This document shows, piece after piece, positions 52,356 to 61,548 of a stretch of 64,000 nt of DNA. The notes beneath the pieces are model-generated. The model was not told where the DNA came from and did no database searches. It saw only the letters and a program-made list of their open reading frames with translations. The position numbers and the translations under genes are program-made. Source of the DNA: Herbinix sp. (GTDB lineage: Bacteria; Bacillota; Clostridia; Lachnospirales; Lachnospiraceae); NCBI GenBank assembly GCA_029238935.1, contig JAQZBN010000031.1:1-64000 (forward strand), written 5' to 3'. The stretch's first letter is position 1. Every line of letters starts with the position of its first letter.

Positions 52356-52808
52356 ATGAGTGAGAGTAAGTATTCAAAAAAATCACAAGAAGAATTAAAA
52401 ACTATGTTGACCAAAGCCCAATACGATGTAACGCAAAACAATAGTACTGAGAGACCTTTTCAGAATGAATATTATAATGAATTCAGAAAGGGAATTTATG
52501 TAGATATAACGACTGGAGAACCTCTTTTTGTCTCCGGTGAAAAGTTTGAATCCGGTTGTGGATGGCCAAGTTTTGCAAGACCGATCGACGAAACATCCAT
52601 TATAAAAGTGAAGGATGTTAGTCATGGAATGATACGGACGGAAGTAAGAAGTAAGACAGGGGATGCTCATCTAGGTCATGTATTTGATGATGGGCCAGAA
52701 GATATGGGAGGAATGAGATACTGTATAAATAGTGCGTCTTTAAAATTCATTCCGAAAGATGACATGGAGAAAGAAGGATACGGTGAATATCTCCCTTTAT
52801 TTCATTAA
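52356..52808 (+). CDS. msrB: Peptide-methionine (R)-S-oxide reductase MsrB
   Basis: 150 residues; repairs oxidised methionine (R form) in proteins. 'ESGCGWPSF' holds the resolving-type Cys and the substrate Trp, and '[12 protein letters not shown]' the catalytic Cys. The two CxxC pairs that hold zinc in many MsrB proteins are absent ('[13 protein letters not shown]' instead), the usual zinc-less form of many Firmicutes. No MsrA is fused or adjacent. Start ATG 52356 is preceded by AGAGAAG. Confidence 0.93.
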   Translation: MSESKYSKKSQEELKTMLTKAQYDVTQNNSTERPFQNEYYNEFRKGIYVDITTGEPLFVSGEKFESGCGWPSFARPIDETSIIKVKDVSHGMIRTEVRSKTGDAHLGHVFDDGPEDMGGMRYCINSASLKFIPKDDMEKEGYGEYLPLFH

Positions 52809-52873
52809 AAGCATAAATGATTTTATATCCCATTTCAAAAAAATAAAATAATGTAAAAGAGGTAAATATCCAT

Positions 52874-53740
52874 ATGAGTGATACGATTGTACCGGACAAA
52901 GCCTTTACCCATGGAGGTAAATTTCATGCAGATGATGTTTTTTCTGCTGCTTTGTTAACATATCTAAATCCGAATATAATGATTGAAAGAGGTTTTTCCG
53001 TTCCAGATGATTATCATGGCTTAGTTTTTGATATAGGATTTGGTGAATTTGATCATCACCAAGCAGATAAAAGAGTCAGAGAAAATGAAATTCCATATGC
53101 TGCATTTGGACTGCTATGGGAAAAATATGGACAAGAAATCTTGGAAGCTCCTGAAGCTGAGAAGTTTGATCGCTCTTTCGTCCAACCATTAGATTTATGT
53201 GATAATACAGGCTGTGACAATCAAGTAGCACGAATTATTTCATTATTTAATCCGGTGTGGGATGATCCTAGAAATGTAGATGATGCATTTGAGGAAGCGA
53301 AGGAGCTTGCACTTACGATATTAACAAAACGGATTGAGTATAGTAAGTCAATCACCAGAGCGGAAGTAGTTGTTCGTAAAGCTTTGGAAAAAGCGATGAA
53401 TCGGATTCTTATATTGCCTGAATATGCACCGTGGAAAAATGTGGTGGAAGATACCGATATTTTATTTGTAATTTACCCATCCGATCGAGGAGGATATAAT
53501 GCACAAGCAGTACCCGGAGATGATAATGAGGATGAGAATGGATTAAAGATCGCTTTTCCGGTTTCATGGAGAGGCCTTTCTACGGAAGAACTACGAAAAG
53601 TATCTCAAATTGACACGATAACATTTTGTCATAGCAGTGGTTTTCTAATCGCCGCTGATACCTTAGAAGATATCATTAAAGCCTGTGAAAAAGCAGAAGA
53701 GCTTATGGTAGAAGAAACAAGGCTTAGTCAAGATGAATAA
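52874..53740 (+). CDS. MYG1 family metal-dependent hydrolase (UPF0160)
   Basis: 288 residues. 'THGGKFHADDVFSAALL' with its His-x-Asp-Asp, 'VFDIGFGEFDHHQAD' and the C-terminal 'TFCHSSGFLIAADT' are the hallmarks of MYG1, a DHH-phosphoesterase-like family. Eukaryotic MYG1 is reported as a 3'-5' RNA exonuclease; bacterial members are not well studied. AAGAGGTAAAT precedes the ATG. It follows msrB by 65 bp and could be read from the same transcript. Confidence 0.92.
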   Translation: MSDTIVPDKAFTHGGKFHADDVFSAALLTYLNPNIMIERGFSVPDDYHGLVFDIGFGEFDHHQADKRVRENEIPYAAFGLLWEKYGQEILEAPEAEKFDRSFVQPLDLCDNTGCDNQVARIISLFNPVWDDPRNVDDAFEEAKELALTILTKRIEYSKSITRAEVVVRKALEKAMNRILILPEYAPWKNVVEDTDILFVIYPSDRGGYNAQAVPGDDNEDENGLKIAFPVSWRGLSTEELRKVSQIDTITFCHSSGFLIAADTLEDIIKACEKAEELMVEETRLSQDE

Positions 53741-54021
53741 AGGAACCTATAGATCCCTCTGAAGGGTGACTTCTTATAAATTGCTTCTCAAAAAAAAAGA
53801 ATAGAGTAACATCTGTAATTACTTTGTAATCCTCTTCATCAGTCAAAAGTGAAGTATGGAAAAGGAACCTTAAAAATAATAGGTTAAGTAAATGTTTTCT
53901 ATATTTTGGATGTTTTTAATTGCTCTTGAAAGCAATGTATGTCATAATAGAAGTGAATAATCAGTTTTTTTATGAGCATAAAGGTATATTCCTTCAAAAA
54001 TATAGAAGAGGTTAGTGAATA

Positions 54022-54774
54022 ATGTCGGATTATATTAATTTAACAATCAATAATCTTGAGCACGAGCATTTATGTTGTGCTATAGCAGATAAAAAACACC
54101 AAGAAGGCGTGGAAATAAAAAAACAATGGCTTAAGGATAGAATAGAAGAAGGTCATGTCTTTAGAAAGCTTGGTATACAAGGTAAGGTATTTATTGAGTA
54201 TGCTCCTCTTGATAAAGCATGGGTTCCGGTGATAGGTGATAATTATATGTATATCTATTGCTTATGGGTATCAGGAAGCTTCAAGGACAAAGGGTATGGA
54301 AAAGAACTTCTTGAATACTGTATTAACGATTCAATCAAACAGCAAAAATCAGGTGTTTGTATCATAACATCCAAAAAGAAAAAACCATTTCTATCGGATA
54401 AGAAGTTTATGTTAAAGTATGGTTTTGAAGTTGTTGACACAATTGGTGACGACTATGAATTGCTAGCATTATCCTTTGATCACTCAACTCCAAGTTTTAC
54501 AGAAAGAGCAAAAGAACAAAAAATTGCGAATCCGGAATTAACCATTTACTATGGTAAGCAATGTCCTTATATACCGAATTGCATGGAACAGGTTAAAAGC
54601 TATTGTAACAATAATCATATTGACCTTAATATAATCGAAGTTGATTCATTGGAAATGGCAAAAAGTGTTCCATGTGTTTTTAATAATTGGGCTGTTTTTT
54701 ATAAAGGTAAATTTGAAACGCTTCATATGTTAAATGAAGGTTATTTAAAGAAGTTGCTTGCAAATTGCCAGTAA
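54022..54774 (+). CDS. YoaP-like GNAT acetyltransferase
   Basis: 250 residues. Residues 1-150 are a GNAT domain with 'CLWVSGSFKDKGYGKELLEY' as the acetyl-CoA loop. Residues about 165-250 are a thioredoxin-like YoaP domain: 'YYGKQCPYIPNCMEQ' with a Cys-x5-Cys motif and 'WAVFYKGKFETLHMLNE'. The arrangement matches B. subtilis YoaP, whose target is unknown. GAAGAGGTTAG precedes the ATG. It is separated from MYG1 by 281 bp of AT-rich sequence. Confidence 0.88.
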   Translation: MSDYINLTINNLEHEHLCCAIADKKHQEGVEIKKQWLKDRIEEGHVFRKLGIQGKVFIEYAPLDKAWVPVIGDNYMYIYCLWVSGSFKDKGYGKELLEYCINDSIKQQKSGVCIITSKKKKPFLSDKKFMLKYGFEVVDTIGDDYELLALSFDHSTPSFTERAKEQKIANPELTIYYGKQCPYIPNCMEQVKSYCNNNHIDLNIIEVDSLEMAKSVPCVFNNWAVFYKGKFETLHMLNEGYLKKLLANCQ

Positions 54775-54851
54775 TCATAGCAATGAGTGCTAACTTTTTA
54801 AAGGAATATAAAGAATGAAAGAAGCTGAATGGTTTATAGAGAGGGTATAAC

Positions 54852-55592
54852 ATGCTTGATTTAAATTTATTACAATGGATAACGGTAATTATAACAGCCT
54901 TTTTAGTTGGCTTCTCAAAGACCGGTATTGGTGGAGTCATGATGATGGCGATTCCCATTCTGGCTAATACCTTTGGAGGAAAGGATTCAACAGGAATTCT
55001 ACTGCCAATGCTTTTGGTAGGGGATATCTTCGCTATATGGTATTACCGTAAGAGTGTGGATTGGAGAAAAGTCTTCACACCTCTTCCATGGGCGTTGGTT
55101 GGACTTGCAATCGGAGCTTTTATTGGGAATTATATCAGTGATAAAGTGTTTGTAATATTAATTGGACTTATTGTCTTATTCTGTTTAGGTATACTAATCT
55201 ATACAGAAAAGAAGGGGAAAGACTTTCAAGTTCCGAATAATCCGCTATTTTACATATTGGTAGGTATATTAAGTGGCTTTGCGTCAATGATTGGTAATGC
55301 TGCGGGTCCGATTTTTAGTATTTATCTACTGGCATTGGGATTTAAGAAAAATAATTTCATGGGTACCAATGCATGGTTTTTCTTTATTATCAATTCTACG
55401 AAATTACCTCTTCAAATCTTTGTATGGCATAATATTTCTTTAAAGACATTTTTCTTAACGTTATCTATGATACCGATCATTACGATTGGTGCAATCCTTG
55501 GATTTATCGTATTAAAAAAGATTAATGAAAAATATTTTCGTTATATAGTGATTGCTATGACAGCGATAGCAGCATTACGGTTATTATTATAA
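54852..55592 (+). CDS. TauE/SafE family exporter (TSUP)
   Basis: 246 residues with seven or eight membrane segments. 'FLVGFSKTGIGGVMMMAIP' at the start and 'GILSGFASMIGNAAGPIFSIYLLALG' in the second half are the paired family signatures. Members export sulfite, sulfoacetate or related anions. GAGAGGG precedes the ATG by about 7 nt. It may share a function with the YeiH-type transporter at 8485-9516, but they are not linked here. Confidence 0.9.
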   Translation: MLDLNLLQWITVIITAFLVGFSKTGIGGVMMMAIPILANTFGGKDSTGILLPMLLVGDIFAIWYYRKSVDWRKVFTPLPWALVGLAIGAFIGNYISDKVFVILIGLIVLFCLGILIYTEKKGKDFQVPNNPLFYILVGILSGFASMIGNAAGPIFSIYLLALGFKKNNFMGTNAWFFFIINSTKLPLQIFVWHNISLKTFFLTLSMIPIITIGAILGFIVLKKINEKYFRYIVIAMTAIAALRLLL

Positions 55593-55627
55593 GCTGACAT
55601 TAATTATACGAGGAGGGGTAACATATT

Positions 55628-55681
55628 ATGTATCATTCAGATGAATTGGTTATTGATGCAAGCTCCAGGCAAAGACTGTAA
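55628..55681 (+). other. 17-codon frame with strong SD and a following hairpin (possible leader peptide)
   Basis: ATG 55628 follows GAGGAGGGG by about 8 nt and the frame stops after 17 codons at 55681. The last codons and stop form one side of a hairpin: AGCTCCAGGCAAA (55661-55673) with TTTGTTTGGAGCT (55695-55707), 13 bp with two G-T wobbles. It may be a leader peptide or the start of a broken gene. I cannot tell which. Confidence 0.3.
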
Positions 55682-55825
55682 ATACAGAACACGTTTTGTT
55701 TGGAGCTAGATTATGTATTCTATTAAGCAAAATAGCTCTGTGCAGTTTTTGCATTCACATTCAAACTTTATTATTACTGGTGTAAATGATCTATTACATC
55801 AATCCTTGTGAATTGGAGCAAAAAT

Positions 55826-56104
55826 ATGAAATATGAAAATGCACAGAATATAATACCGACTGATATATTAAATCAACTACAGCAATATGTTGATGGCATA
55901 TATTTATATATTCCTAAGAAAGAAAAGAATAAAAAGCCTTGGGGACAAATGAGTGGATTTCGGCAAGAATTAATGAAAAGAAATCACGAAATCTATACAA
56001 ATCATAAAAACGGAGTGTCAGTAAAAGAAATAGCAATGAGTTATTATCTGACTGAGAATAGTATTCGAAGAATCATTAGAAAATGCAAAGAATCAATAAG
56101 TTAA
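55826..56104 (+). CDS. CD3324/Mor-type helix-turn-helix protein
   Basis: 92 residues. The N-terminal 'NAQNIIPTDILNQLQQYVDG' and 'YIPKK' regions and the C-terminal helix-turn-helix 'GVSVKEIAMSYYLTENSIRRIIRK' match the CD3324 family, related to the phage Mor activator. It is probably a small DNA-binding regulator. ATG 55826 has TTGGAGC about 8 nt upstream; an earlier in-frame start at 55808 lacks an SD. A terminator follows at 56112-56149. Confidence 0.85.
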   Translation: MKYENAQNIIPTDILNQLQQYVDGIYLYIPKKEKNKKPWGQMSGFRQELMKRNHEIYTNHKNGVSVKEIAMSYYLTENSIRRIIRKCKESIS

Positions 56105-56111
56105 AAGATAA

Positions 56112-56149
56112 GAGGGTTATTTGTTCGAATACAAGTATCCCTCCTTTTT
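56112..56149 (+). terminator. Terminator of the CD3324-type gene
   Basis: GAGGGTTA pairs with TATCCCTC (one mismatch) around a 16-nt loop, followed by CTTTTT. Confidence 0.65.
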
Positions 56150-56268
56150 CGTATACGGTTATAAATAAGACAGAATGAAATAGGTTCTGGTTGTTAGAAT
56201 AATAGTTATGATATTATTATTTTGCGCAAATACTCAATACTTAACCGCAAAAATAAAGGAGATCAATA

Positions 56269-57003
56269 ATGAAAGAAAATAAATATGATGAGACTAATTT
56301 TTTTAATCAATATAGTAAGATGCCTCGTTCCATGGGAGGATTAAGCGCTGCAGGGGAATGGCCTGTGCTGAAACAAATGCTACCGGATATGCGAAACAAA
56401 CGCGTATTGGATTTGGGATGCGGCTATGGCTGGCATTGTGAATATGCAGTGGAGCAAGGTGCAAAATCTGTTGTTGGTGTTGATATCTCTGAAAAAATGC
56501 TTGAGGTAGCAAAAAAGAAACATCTAGTAGGTAATATAGATTATAGACAAATGGCAATGGAAGATATCGAGTTTCCCAATGAAGTCTTTGATATCGTCAT
56601 TAGTTCATTAGCGCTTCACTATATTGAAGACTTTCACGAGCTGTGTAACAAAATACATTCGTATTTAACTGATGGTGGATATTTTATATTTTCTGTGGAA
56701 CACCCGATTTTTACGGCATATGGAGAACAGGACTGGTATTATGACAAAGAGGGTAACCGCTTACATTGGCCTGTTGATCGATATTTTGAAGAAGGAGTTC
56801 GTAAAGCTAAGTTCCTGGGAGAAGATGTGATGAAATACCATAAAACATTAACAACCTATATAAATGGATTGCTTCATGCAGGTTTTGATCTATGTGAGCT
56901 GACGGAACCAAAAGCCAACGATGATTTTTTAAAAGCATATCCTGAAGCAATTGATGAGCTAAGAAGGCCTATGTTTCTTATACTCTTAGCTAGAAAGAAA
57001 TAA
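56269..57003 (+). CDS. Class I SAM-dependent methyltransferase
   Basis: 244 residues. The SAM motif 'RVLDLGCGYGWHCEYA' is near residue 45, with 'VVGVDISEKMLEVA' as motif II and 'FDIVISSLALHYIED' later. The C-terminal part has the Trp-rich substrate region common to UbiE-like small-molecule enzymes. It is unlike either half of the double methyltransferase at 5758. AAAGGAGATC precedes the ATG. The MBL gene starts 76 bp later. Confidence 0.9.
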   Translation: MKENKYDETNFFNQYSKMPRSMGGLSAAGEWPVLKQMLPDMRNKRVLDLGCGYGWHCEYAVEQGAKSVVGVDISEKMLEVAKKKHLVGNIDYRQMAMEDIEFPNEVFDIVISSLALHYIEDFHELCNKIHSYLTDGGYFIFSVEHPIFTAYGEQDWYYDKEGNRLHWPVDRYFEEGVRKAKFLGEDVMKYHKTLTTYINGLLHAGFDLCELTEPKANDDFLKAYPEAIDELRRPMFLILLARKK

Positions 57004-57079
57004 AAATCTACTAAAAGTAAGCAGTATCATAGATTTGTTATATTTGTGTAATTAATCTACGAGGAAAATGAGGAAATTT

Positions 57080-57820
57080 ATGAATGACAATATCATTATG
57101 CTAAAGATCCCTTATGATTTTGGGTATGGGGAAGAGATTATTTATCCGGTAATATTAAAGGATGATCATGAATTAATTCTGGTAGATTGCGGTTATGCAG
57201 ACTTTCTCCCTAAGCTAGAACTGGCTGTTAAGGAAAAGGGGATTGATCTCATGGCTCTCACGAAAGTGATTATTACACACCACGACCATGATCATATGGG
57301 TAGTTTGGCAGCCATCAGAAAAAAGTATCCAAATGTCCAAGTAATTGCCAGCGAGGAGGAAGCTCCTTACATCGAAGGGAAGGTAAAGTCATTGCGCTTG
57401 GAGCAGGCAGAGCAGATACAACTACAGTTATCACCGGAACAACAAGAGGAAGGCAGAGCATTTCAAGAGATACTAAGAGCGGTTGAAAATGTGGAAGTTA
57501 CCCTTACTGTAAAAGACGGTGACTGTATCGATTGTTGTGGCGGAATTGAAATCGTGGAAACACCCGGACATATGCCGGGACATATTTCTATTTATGTAAG
57601 GGAATCGAAAGTTTTCATTAGTGGAGATGCATTGGTTATTGAAAATGGGAAACTTGAAATAGCTGCTCCACAATATACTCTGGACTTGATCGAAGCAAAG
57701 AGATCTATTTCAAAACTTCGTGATTATGATATTCAAAAAATTATTTGCTATCATGGAGGCGATTATTCAGGAGATATAGCAAAGGTGTTAATGGAACATT
57801 CCCCACATTTCTCAGAATGA
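57080..57820 (+). CDS. MBL-fold metallo-hydrolase
   Basis: 246 residues. The metal-binding motif 'ITHHDHDHMGS' (HxHxDH), His in 'TPGHMPGHIS', Asp in 'FISGDAL' and a late His in 'ICYHGGD' form the two-metal site. The family covers hydroxyacylglutathione hydrolases, lactonases and many others; the substrate cannot be told. I prefer ATG 57080, with GAGG 6 nt upstream; ATG 57068 is possible (GAGG 3 nt upstream). It may be read with the preceding methyltransferase. Confidence 0.88.
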   Translation: MNDNIIMLKIPYDFGYGEEIIYPVILKDDHELILVDCGYADFLPKLELAVKEKGIDLMALTKVIITHHDHDHMGSLAAIRKKYPNVQVIASEEEAPYIEGKVKSLRLEQAEQIQLQLSPEQQEEGRAFQEILRAVENVEVTLTVKDGDCIDCCGGIEIVETPGHMPGHISIYVRESKVFISGDALVIENGKLEIAAPQYTLDLIEAKRSISKLRDYDIQKIICYHGGDYSGDIAKVLMEHSPHFSE

Positions 57821-57912
57821 ATGGAAGAGATTGTTACAAGAATGGACCGTTTACAATATAAAAAAAGTCGGAAACGAATAATATCGACCTTCATACCGTT
57901 ATATGAAGTAAG

Positions 57913-57948
57913 ACCAATTCGATTAGAAATGATCGAATTGGTTTTTTT
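57913..57948 (+). terminator. Terminator of the MBL gene
   Basis: ACCAATTCGAT pairs perfectly with ATCGAATTGGT around an 8-nt loop, followed by seven T. Confidence 0.85.
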
Positions 57949-58147
57949 GAACTTTATATTATTCACTCATCTATTAATTATGAATGTAATTAGGCATACT
58001 TTTATAGTAGAACAAACAGAATAATTGCAACTGTTGTTAATATGATACTCCTTTCTTGCTTTTCTTCAATTATTTTCTTGTATAGGTAATATGTTTTATG
58101 TTATGATCGGAACAATATCAAAATCGAAACTGTTAAGGGGAAAATGA

Positions 58148-59068
58148 ATGAATCCAATTATAAAGGTTGAGAACTTTACAAAATCATATGGAAATTTTAT
58201 AGCAGTGAATAACATTTCATTCGAGGTGGAGGAAGGTAGTGTATTTGCATTTCTGGGTCCCAATGGAGCCGGAAAGAGTACTACGATTAATACACTCTGT
58301 ACTATATTTGAAAAGACGTCCGGTACTCTATTAATTGATGGCAAAGATGTTACAACACAGAAAAGTGAAGTCAGGTCGACGATAGGTGTAGTATTTCAGG
58401 ACTCGACATTGGATGCGAAAATGACAATTGAAGAAAATCTGAAGATGCATTGTGTCTTTTATAACATACCCAAAAGAGAAGTGGAAGAGCGAATCCAATT
58501 TGTTTTAACCTTAGTGGATTTATTAGGTGAACGAAAGAAGCTAGTTGGAGCATTATCGGGAGGTATGAAGCGACGGGTGGAGATAGCTCGTGGATTAATA
58601 CATTTTCCAAAGGTTTTATTTTTGGATGAACCAACCACCGGCCTTGATCCTCAGACAAGGGCTCATATATGGGAATACATTATTAAGCTGCAAAAGGAGC
58701 GAAATATTACAATCTTTTTAACAACCCATTATATGGAAGAAGCAGAAATCTGTAATAAGATCGCAATCATTGATGGTGGAACCATTGTTGCTCATGATAC
58801 TCCCTATGCTCTTAAGAAGCAATATACTAGGGATAAAGCATATATTACAACAAAGAAAGAACCCGAACTGGAGCAGTTATTGAAACAGTATAATTTGAAT
58901 TTCGCAAAAAAAGAAGGATATTATAAGGTGGATGCAGAAAATATAGATCAGCTGTTACAGGTATTGAGCCAACAAAAAGATGATATTACCGACATTGAAA
59001 TAAAAAAGGGAACATTTAATGATGTGTTCCTGGAGATTACAGGTAAAAAGATTAGAGAGGATGCATAA
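58148..59068 (+). CDS. ABC transporter ATPase (DrrA-like)
   Basis: 306 residues. Walker A 'GPNGAGKST', Q-loop 'VFQDSTLD', signature 'LSGGMKRRVEIA', Walker B 'VLFLDEPTTGLD' and H-loop 'LTTHYMEEAE' are intact. The C-terminal extension of about 85 residues is typical of DrrA-type drug exporters. AAGGGGAAAATG precedes the ATG. The permease gene starts 1 bp after its stop, so the two are co-translated. Substrate unknown; lipids or drugs are the usual ones. Confidence 0.92.
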   Translation: MNPIIKVENFTKSYGNFIAVNNISFEVEEGSVFAFLGPNGAGKSTTINTLCTIFEKTSGTLLIDGKDVTTQKSEVRSTIGVVFQDSTLDAKMTIEENLKMHCVFYNIPKREVEERIQFVLTLVDLLGERKKLVGALSGGMKRRVEIARGLIHFPKVLFLDEPTTGLDPQTRAHIWEYIIKLQKERNITIFLTTHYMEEAEICNKIAIIDGGTIVAHDTPYALKKQYTRDKAYITTKKEPELEQLLKQYNLNFAKKEGYYKVDAENIDQLLQVLSQQKDDITDIEIKKGTFNDVFLEITGKKIREDA

Positions 59069-59069
59069 T

Positions 59070-59906
59070 ATGAATACTATTTTAGCTTTATGGAAAAGAG
59101 GTTTGAAAGCATTTGTAAGAAATCGAACCGGATTAATATTTTCACTTATTTTCCCCTTCTTCTTTGTGTATGTGTTTGGGGCTATTTTTAAAAATGATTA
59201 TATCGACAATCCGATCGCTTACATGTTATCCGGTGTTATTATCACTACGGTTTTCGAAAGTTCATTGAATTTAGCTTCCACTACAGTGGATGACATGGTA
59301 AACGGTTTTATGAAGGAAGTACTGGTATCACCTGCTAAAAGAATATCGGTTGCCATAGGACAATTGTTATCTGCTGCGACCGTTGCGACCATCCAAGGTA
59401 TTTTAATCTTGGTGATTGGTTTACTGATTGGAATTGAATTTAAGGAATGGACTACACCGTTTTATGTGCTTGTCGCTATGATATGTGTAGGACTGGTTTT
59501 TTCCGGAGTTGGTCTTTATCTTGCTACCATTGTTCGAAATGGTCAAACATTTCAAATCGTAAAAACAGCGGTTACAATGCCCTTAACATTTATATCAGGA
59601 GCATACATTCCATTGGAAATGCTACCAAGTGCTCTGAAATATGTTGCCTATATTAACCCGATGACCTATGCTACAGCATTTTTTCGAATGATTACATTGG
59701 AAAAGATGAATTTGTCCGCCGGTGAACTGGTGAATGAGGGAGTAGCCATCAGTATCAATGGTTTTATTGTAACTCCGTTCATGTCTTTTATCATTATTAT
59801 GCTGATCGGATTATTGTTTTTGATATTATCTACCAATAAATTCATTAAAACAGACTTTTCTAAACTGAATCGAAGTTCCAGTGATGCCAGTGCTCTGTGG
59901 GGTTAA
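59070..59906 (+). CDS. ABC-2 type transporter permease (DrrB-like)
   Basis: 278 residues with six membrane segments. 'NRTGLIFSLIFPFFFVYVFG' is the first helix and 'YINPMTYATAFFR' the usual ABC-2 motif before the last pair. ATG 59070 follows AGAGAGG and lies one base after the ATPase stop; longer in-frame starts would overlap that gene. It forms a half transporter with the ATPase, working as a dimer. Confidence 0.9.
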   Translation: MNTILALWKRGLKAFVRNRTGLIFSLIFPFFFVYVFGAIFKNDYIDNPIAYMLSGVIITTVFESSLNLASTTVDDMVNGFMKEVLVSPAKRISVAIGQLLSAATVATIQGILILVIGLLIGIEFKEWTTPFYVLVAMICVGLVFSGVGLYLATIVRNGQTFQIVKTAVTMPLTFISGAYIPLEMLPSALKYVAYINPMTYATAFFRMITLEKMNLSAGELVNEGVAISINGFIVTPFMSFIIIMLIGLLFLILSTNKFIKTDFSKLNRSSSDASALWG

Positions 59907-60007
59907 TAGAGTCTATAATATCAAAAGAAGTATGATCCAGCGATATGTACATTCCAGGGGGATACTTCCATTTATTATAAAATTTGGTTTATCTAACGAC
60001 TAAAATA

Positions 60008-60016
60008 TGCTATAAT
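60008..60016 (+). promoter_or_regulatory. Extended -10 promoter of the amidohydrolase gene
   Basis: TG-C-TATAAT, a perfect extended -10; the -35 region is weak. Transcription would start near 60022, inside the first arm of the hairpin at 60020-60058, leaving a leader of about 135 nt. Confidence 0.5.
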
Positions 60017-60019
60017 GTG

Positions 60020-60062
60020 AAAGAAATATTTAGTGTTTGAAATACTAGATATTTCTTTTATT
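60020..60062 (+). terminator. Hairpin at the 5' end of the amidohydrolase leader
   Basis: AAAGAAATATTTAGT pairs with ACTAGATATTTCTTT (15 bp, one wobble), followed by TTTATT. Lying at the predicted transcript start, it may stabilise the mRNA 5' end. It could instead be a terminator for the ABC exporter operon. Confidence 0.45.
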
Positions 60063-60157
60063 ATGGAGTTTTATAAAGATATCATAAAAAGTACATAGAA
60101 AAAGTATATTTGAACATTCGATTAAATTAAATACAACAATTATTAGGAGGATGTAAT

Positions 60158-61297
60158 ATGTTATTAATCAAAAATGGAACTGTTCTTACCATGGCAGGAG
60201 ATCCCATACCGGAGGGACAGGTATTAATCAATGAGGGGAAAATCATTGCGGTTAGCAAAGATATTTCAATAGGTGAAGATTGTGAAATCCTTGATGCAAA
60301 AGGTGGTTTTATTATACCTGGTATCATTGATGCTCATTGTCATATTGGTATGTGCGAGGATGGACTAGGATTTGAAGGGGATGATATCAATGAGATTACT
60401 GATCCTGCGACACCACAGTTGAGAGCGATTGATGCAATCAATCCAATGGACAGATCTTTTACGGAAGCTTATGAAAATGGTGTTACTTGCGTATGTACGG
60501 GTCCTGGTAGTGCTAATGTAGTCGGTGGTCAATTTGCAACCATTAAAACAAAAGGGAAACGAGTAGATGATATGATTGTTCAGCCGATTGCTTCGATGAA
60601 GGTAGCTTTTGGTGAAAATCCGAAAAGATGTTACAATAATAAAAAGTTATCTCCATCCACCCGTATGGCTACCGCTTCTATTCTAAGAGAATATTTGTTT
60701 AAAACTAAAAATTATCTAGCGAACAAAGAAAAGAATTCATCTTTCGATATGAAGTTAGAAAGTTTAATTCCTGTAGTGAATGGAGAGTTGAATGTAAAAG
60801 CCCATGCCCATCGTGTAGATGATATCTTTACTGCGATTCGTATAGCGAAAGAATTTGGACTTAAAATGACCATCGAGCATTGTACGGAGGGTCATCTGGT
60901 TGCAGATGAAATTGCAAAAGAGGGTTTTTCTGCTATCGTAGGACCATCTTTAGGAAGCAGAAGTAAAGTAGAGTTAAGAGAAAAATCATTTACAACCCCG
61001 GTAGCTTTACATAAGGCAGGAGTAAAAATTGCGTTGATGACGGATCACCCTGTTATTCCTGTTCACTATCTGCCACTCTGTGCTGCCTTAGCGGTTCGGT
61101 CAGGTCTTGATGAAGAAACAGCACTGAAGGCGATTACAATCAACCCGGCAGAAATACTTGGCATTTCTGATCGAGTTGGTTCCCTGGAAATATCGAAAGA
61201 TGCAGATATAGCGATATTTGACAGACATCCTTTGGATGTACAGGCAAAAACTACTTGTGTACTAATCAATGGAGAGATCGTTTACCAAAGCAAATAG
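60158..61297 (+). CDS. Amidohydrolase (imidazolonepropionase-like)
   Basis: 379 residues of the metal-dependent amidohydrolase superfamily. 'IDAHCHIG' gives the HxH metal site, 'KAHAHRVDD' and 'TIEHCTEG' the next two His ligands and 'LMTDHPVIP' the catalytic Asp. A small beta-sandwich formed by both ends frames the barrel. The subgroup resembles imidazolonepropionase-like enzymes of unknown substrate seen in many clostridia. TTAGGAGG is 8 nt before the ATG. Terminated at 61396-61444. Confidence 0.9.
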   Translation: MLLIKNGTVLTMAGDPIPEGQVLINEGKIIAVSKDISIGEDCEILDAKGGFIIPGIIDAHCHIGMCEDGLGFEGDDINEITDPATPQLRAIDAINPMDRSFTEAYENGVTCVCTGPGSANVVGGQFATIKTKGKRVDDMIVQPIASMKVAFGENPKRCYNNKKLSPSTRMATASILREYLFKTKNYLANKEKNSSFDMKLESLIPVVNGELNVKAHAHRVDDIFTAIRIAKEFGLKMTIEHCTEGHLVADEIAKEGFSAIVGPSLGSRSKVELREKSFTTPVALHKAGVKIALMTDHPVIPVHYLPLCAALAVRSGLDEETALKAITINPAEILGISDRVGSLEISKDADIAIFDRHPLDVQAKTTCVLINGEIVYQSK

Positions 61298-61395
61298 ATT
61301 GAAGGATAAGTATCAATGGTAAATAAAGAATTTTGGATTGGAAGCTTGATTACTTCAGCATTATAATTGATGTATATAATGAAAAAAATATGTTT

Positions 61396-61444
61396 ACGCC
61401 AAATGGACAACCTGATCATAGGGGTATCCATTTGGCGTTTTTTA
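61396..61444 (+). terminator. Terminator of the amidohydrolase gene
   Basis: ACGCCAAATGGA pairs perfectly with TCCATTTGGCGT around a 19-nt loop, with six T. Confidence 0.85.
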
Positions 61445-61548
61445 TATTACATTTAAAATATTGGTTATTTTAGTGAACCAAATTCATTTTCATTACAATA
61501 ATAAGTAGATGGTAAAAATATGAATATTACGGAAAGGAGATTGCAGAT

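Noticed and set aside
58148-59906. DrrAB-like exporter as part of one resistance cassette with the UvrA-like gene
   Set aside because: The genes are 43 kb apart with many unrelated genes between; a joint function cannot be claimed from position.
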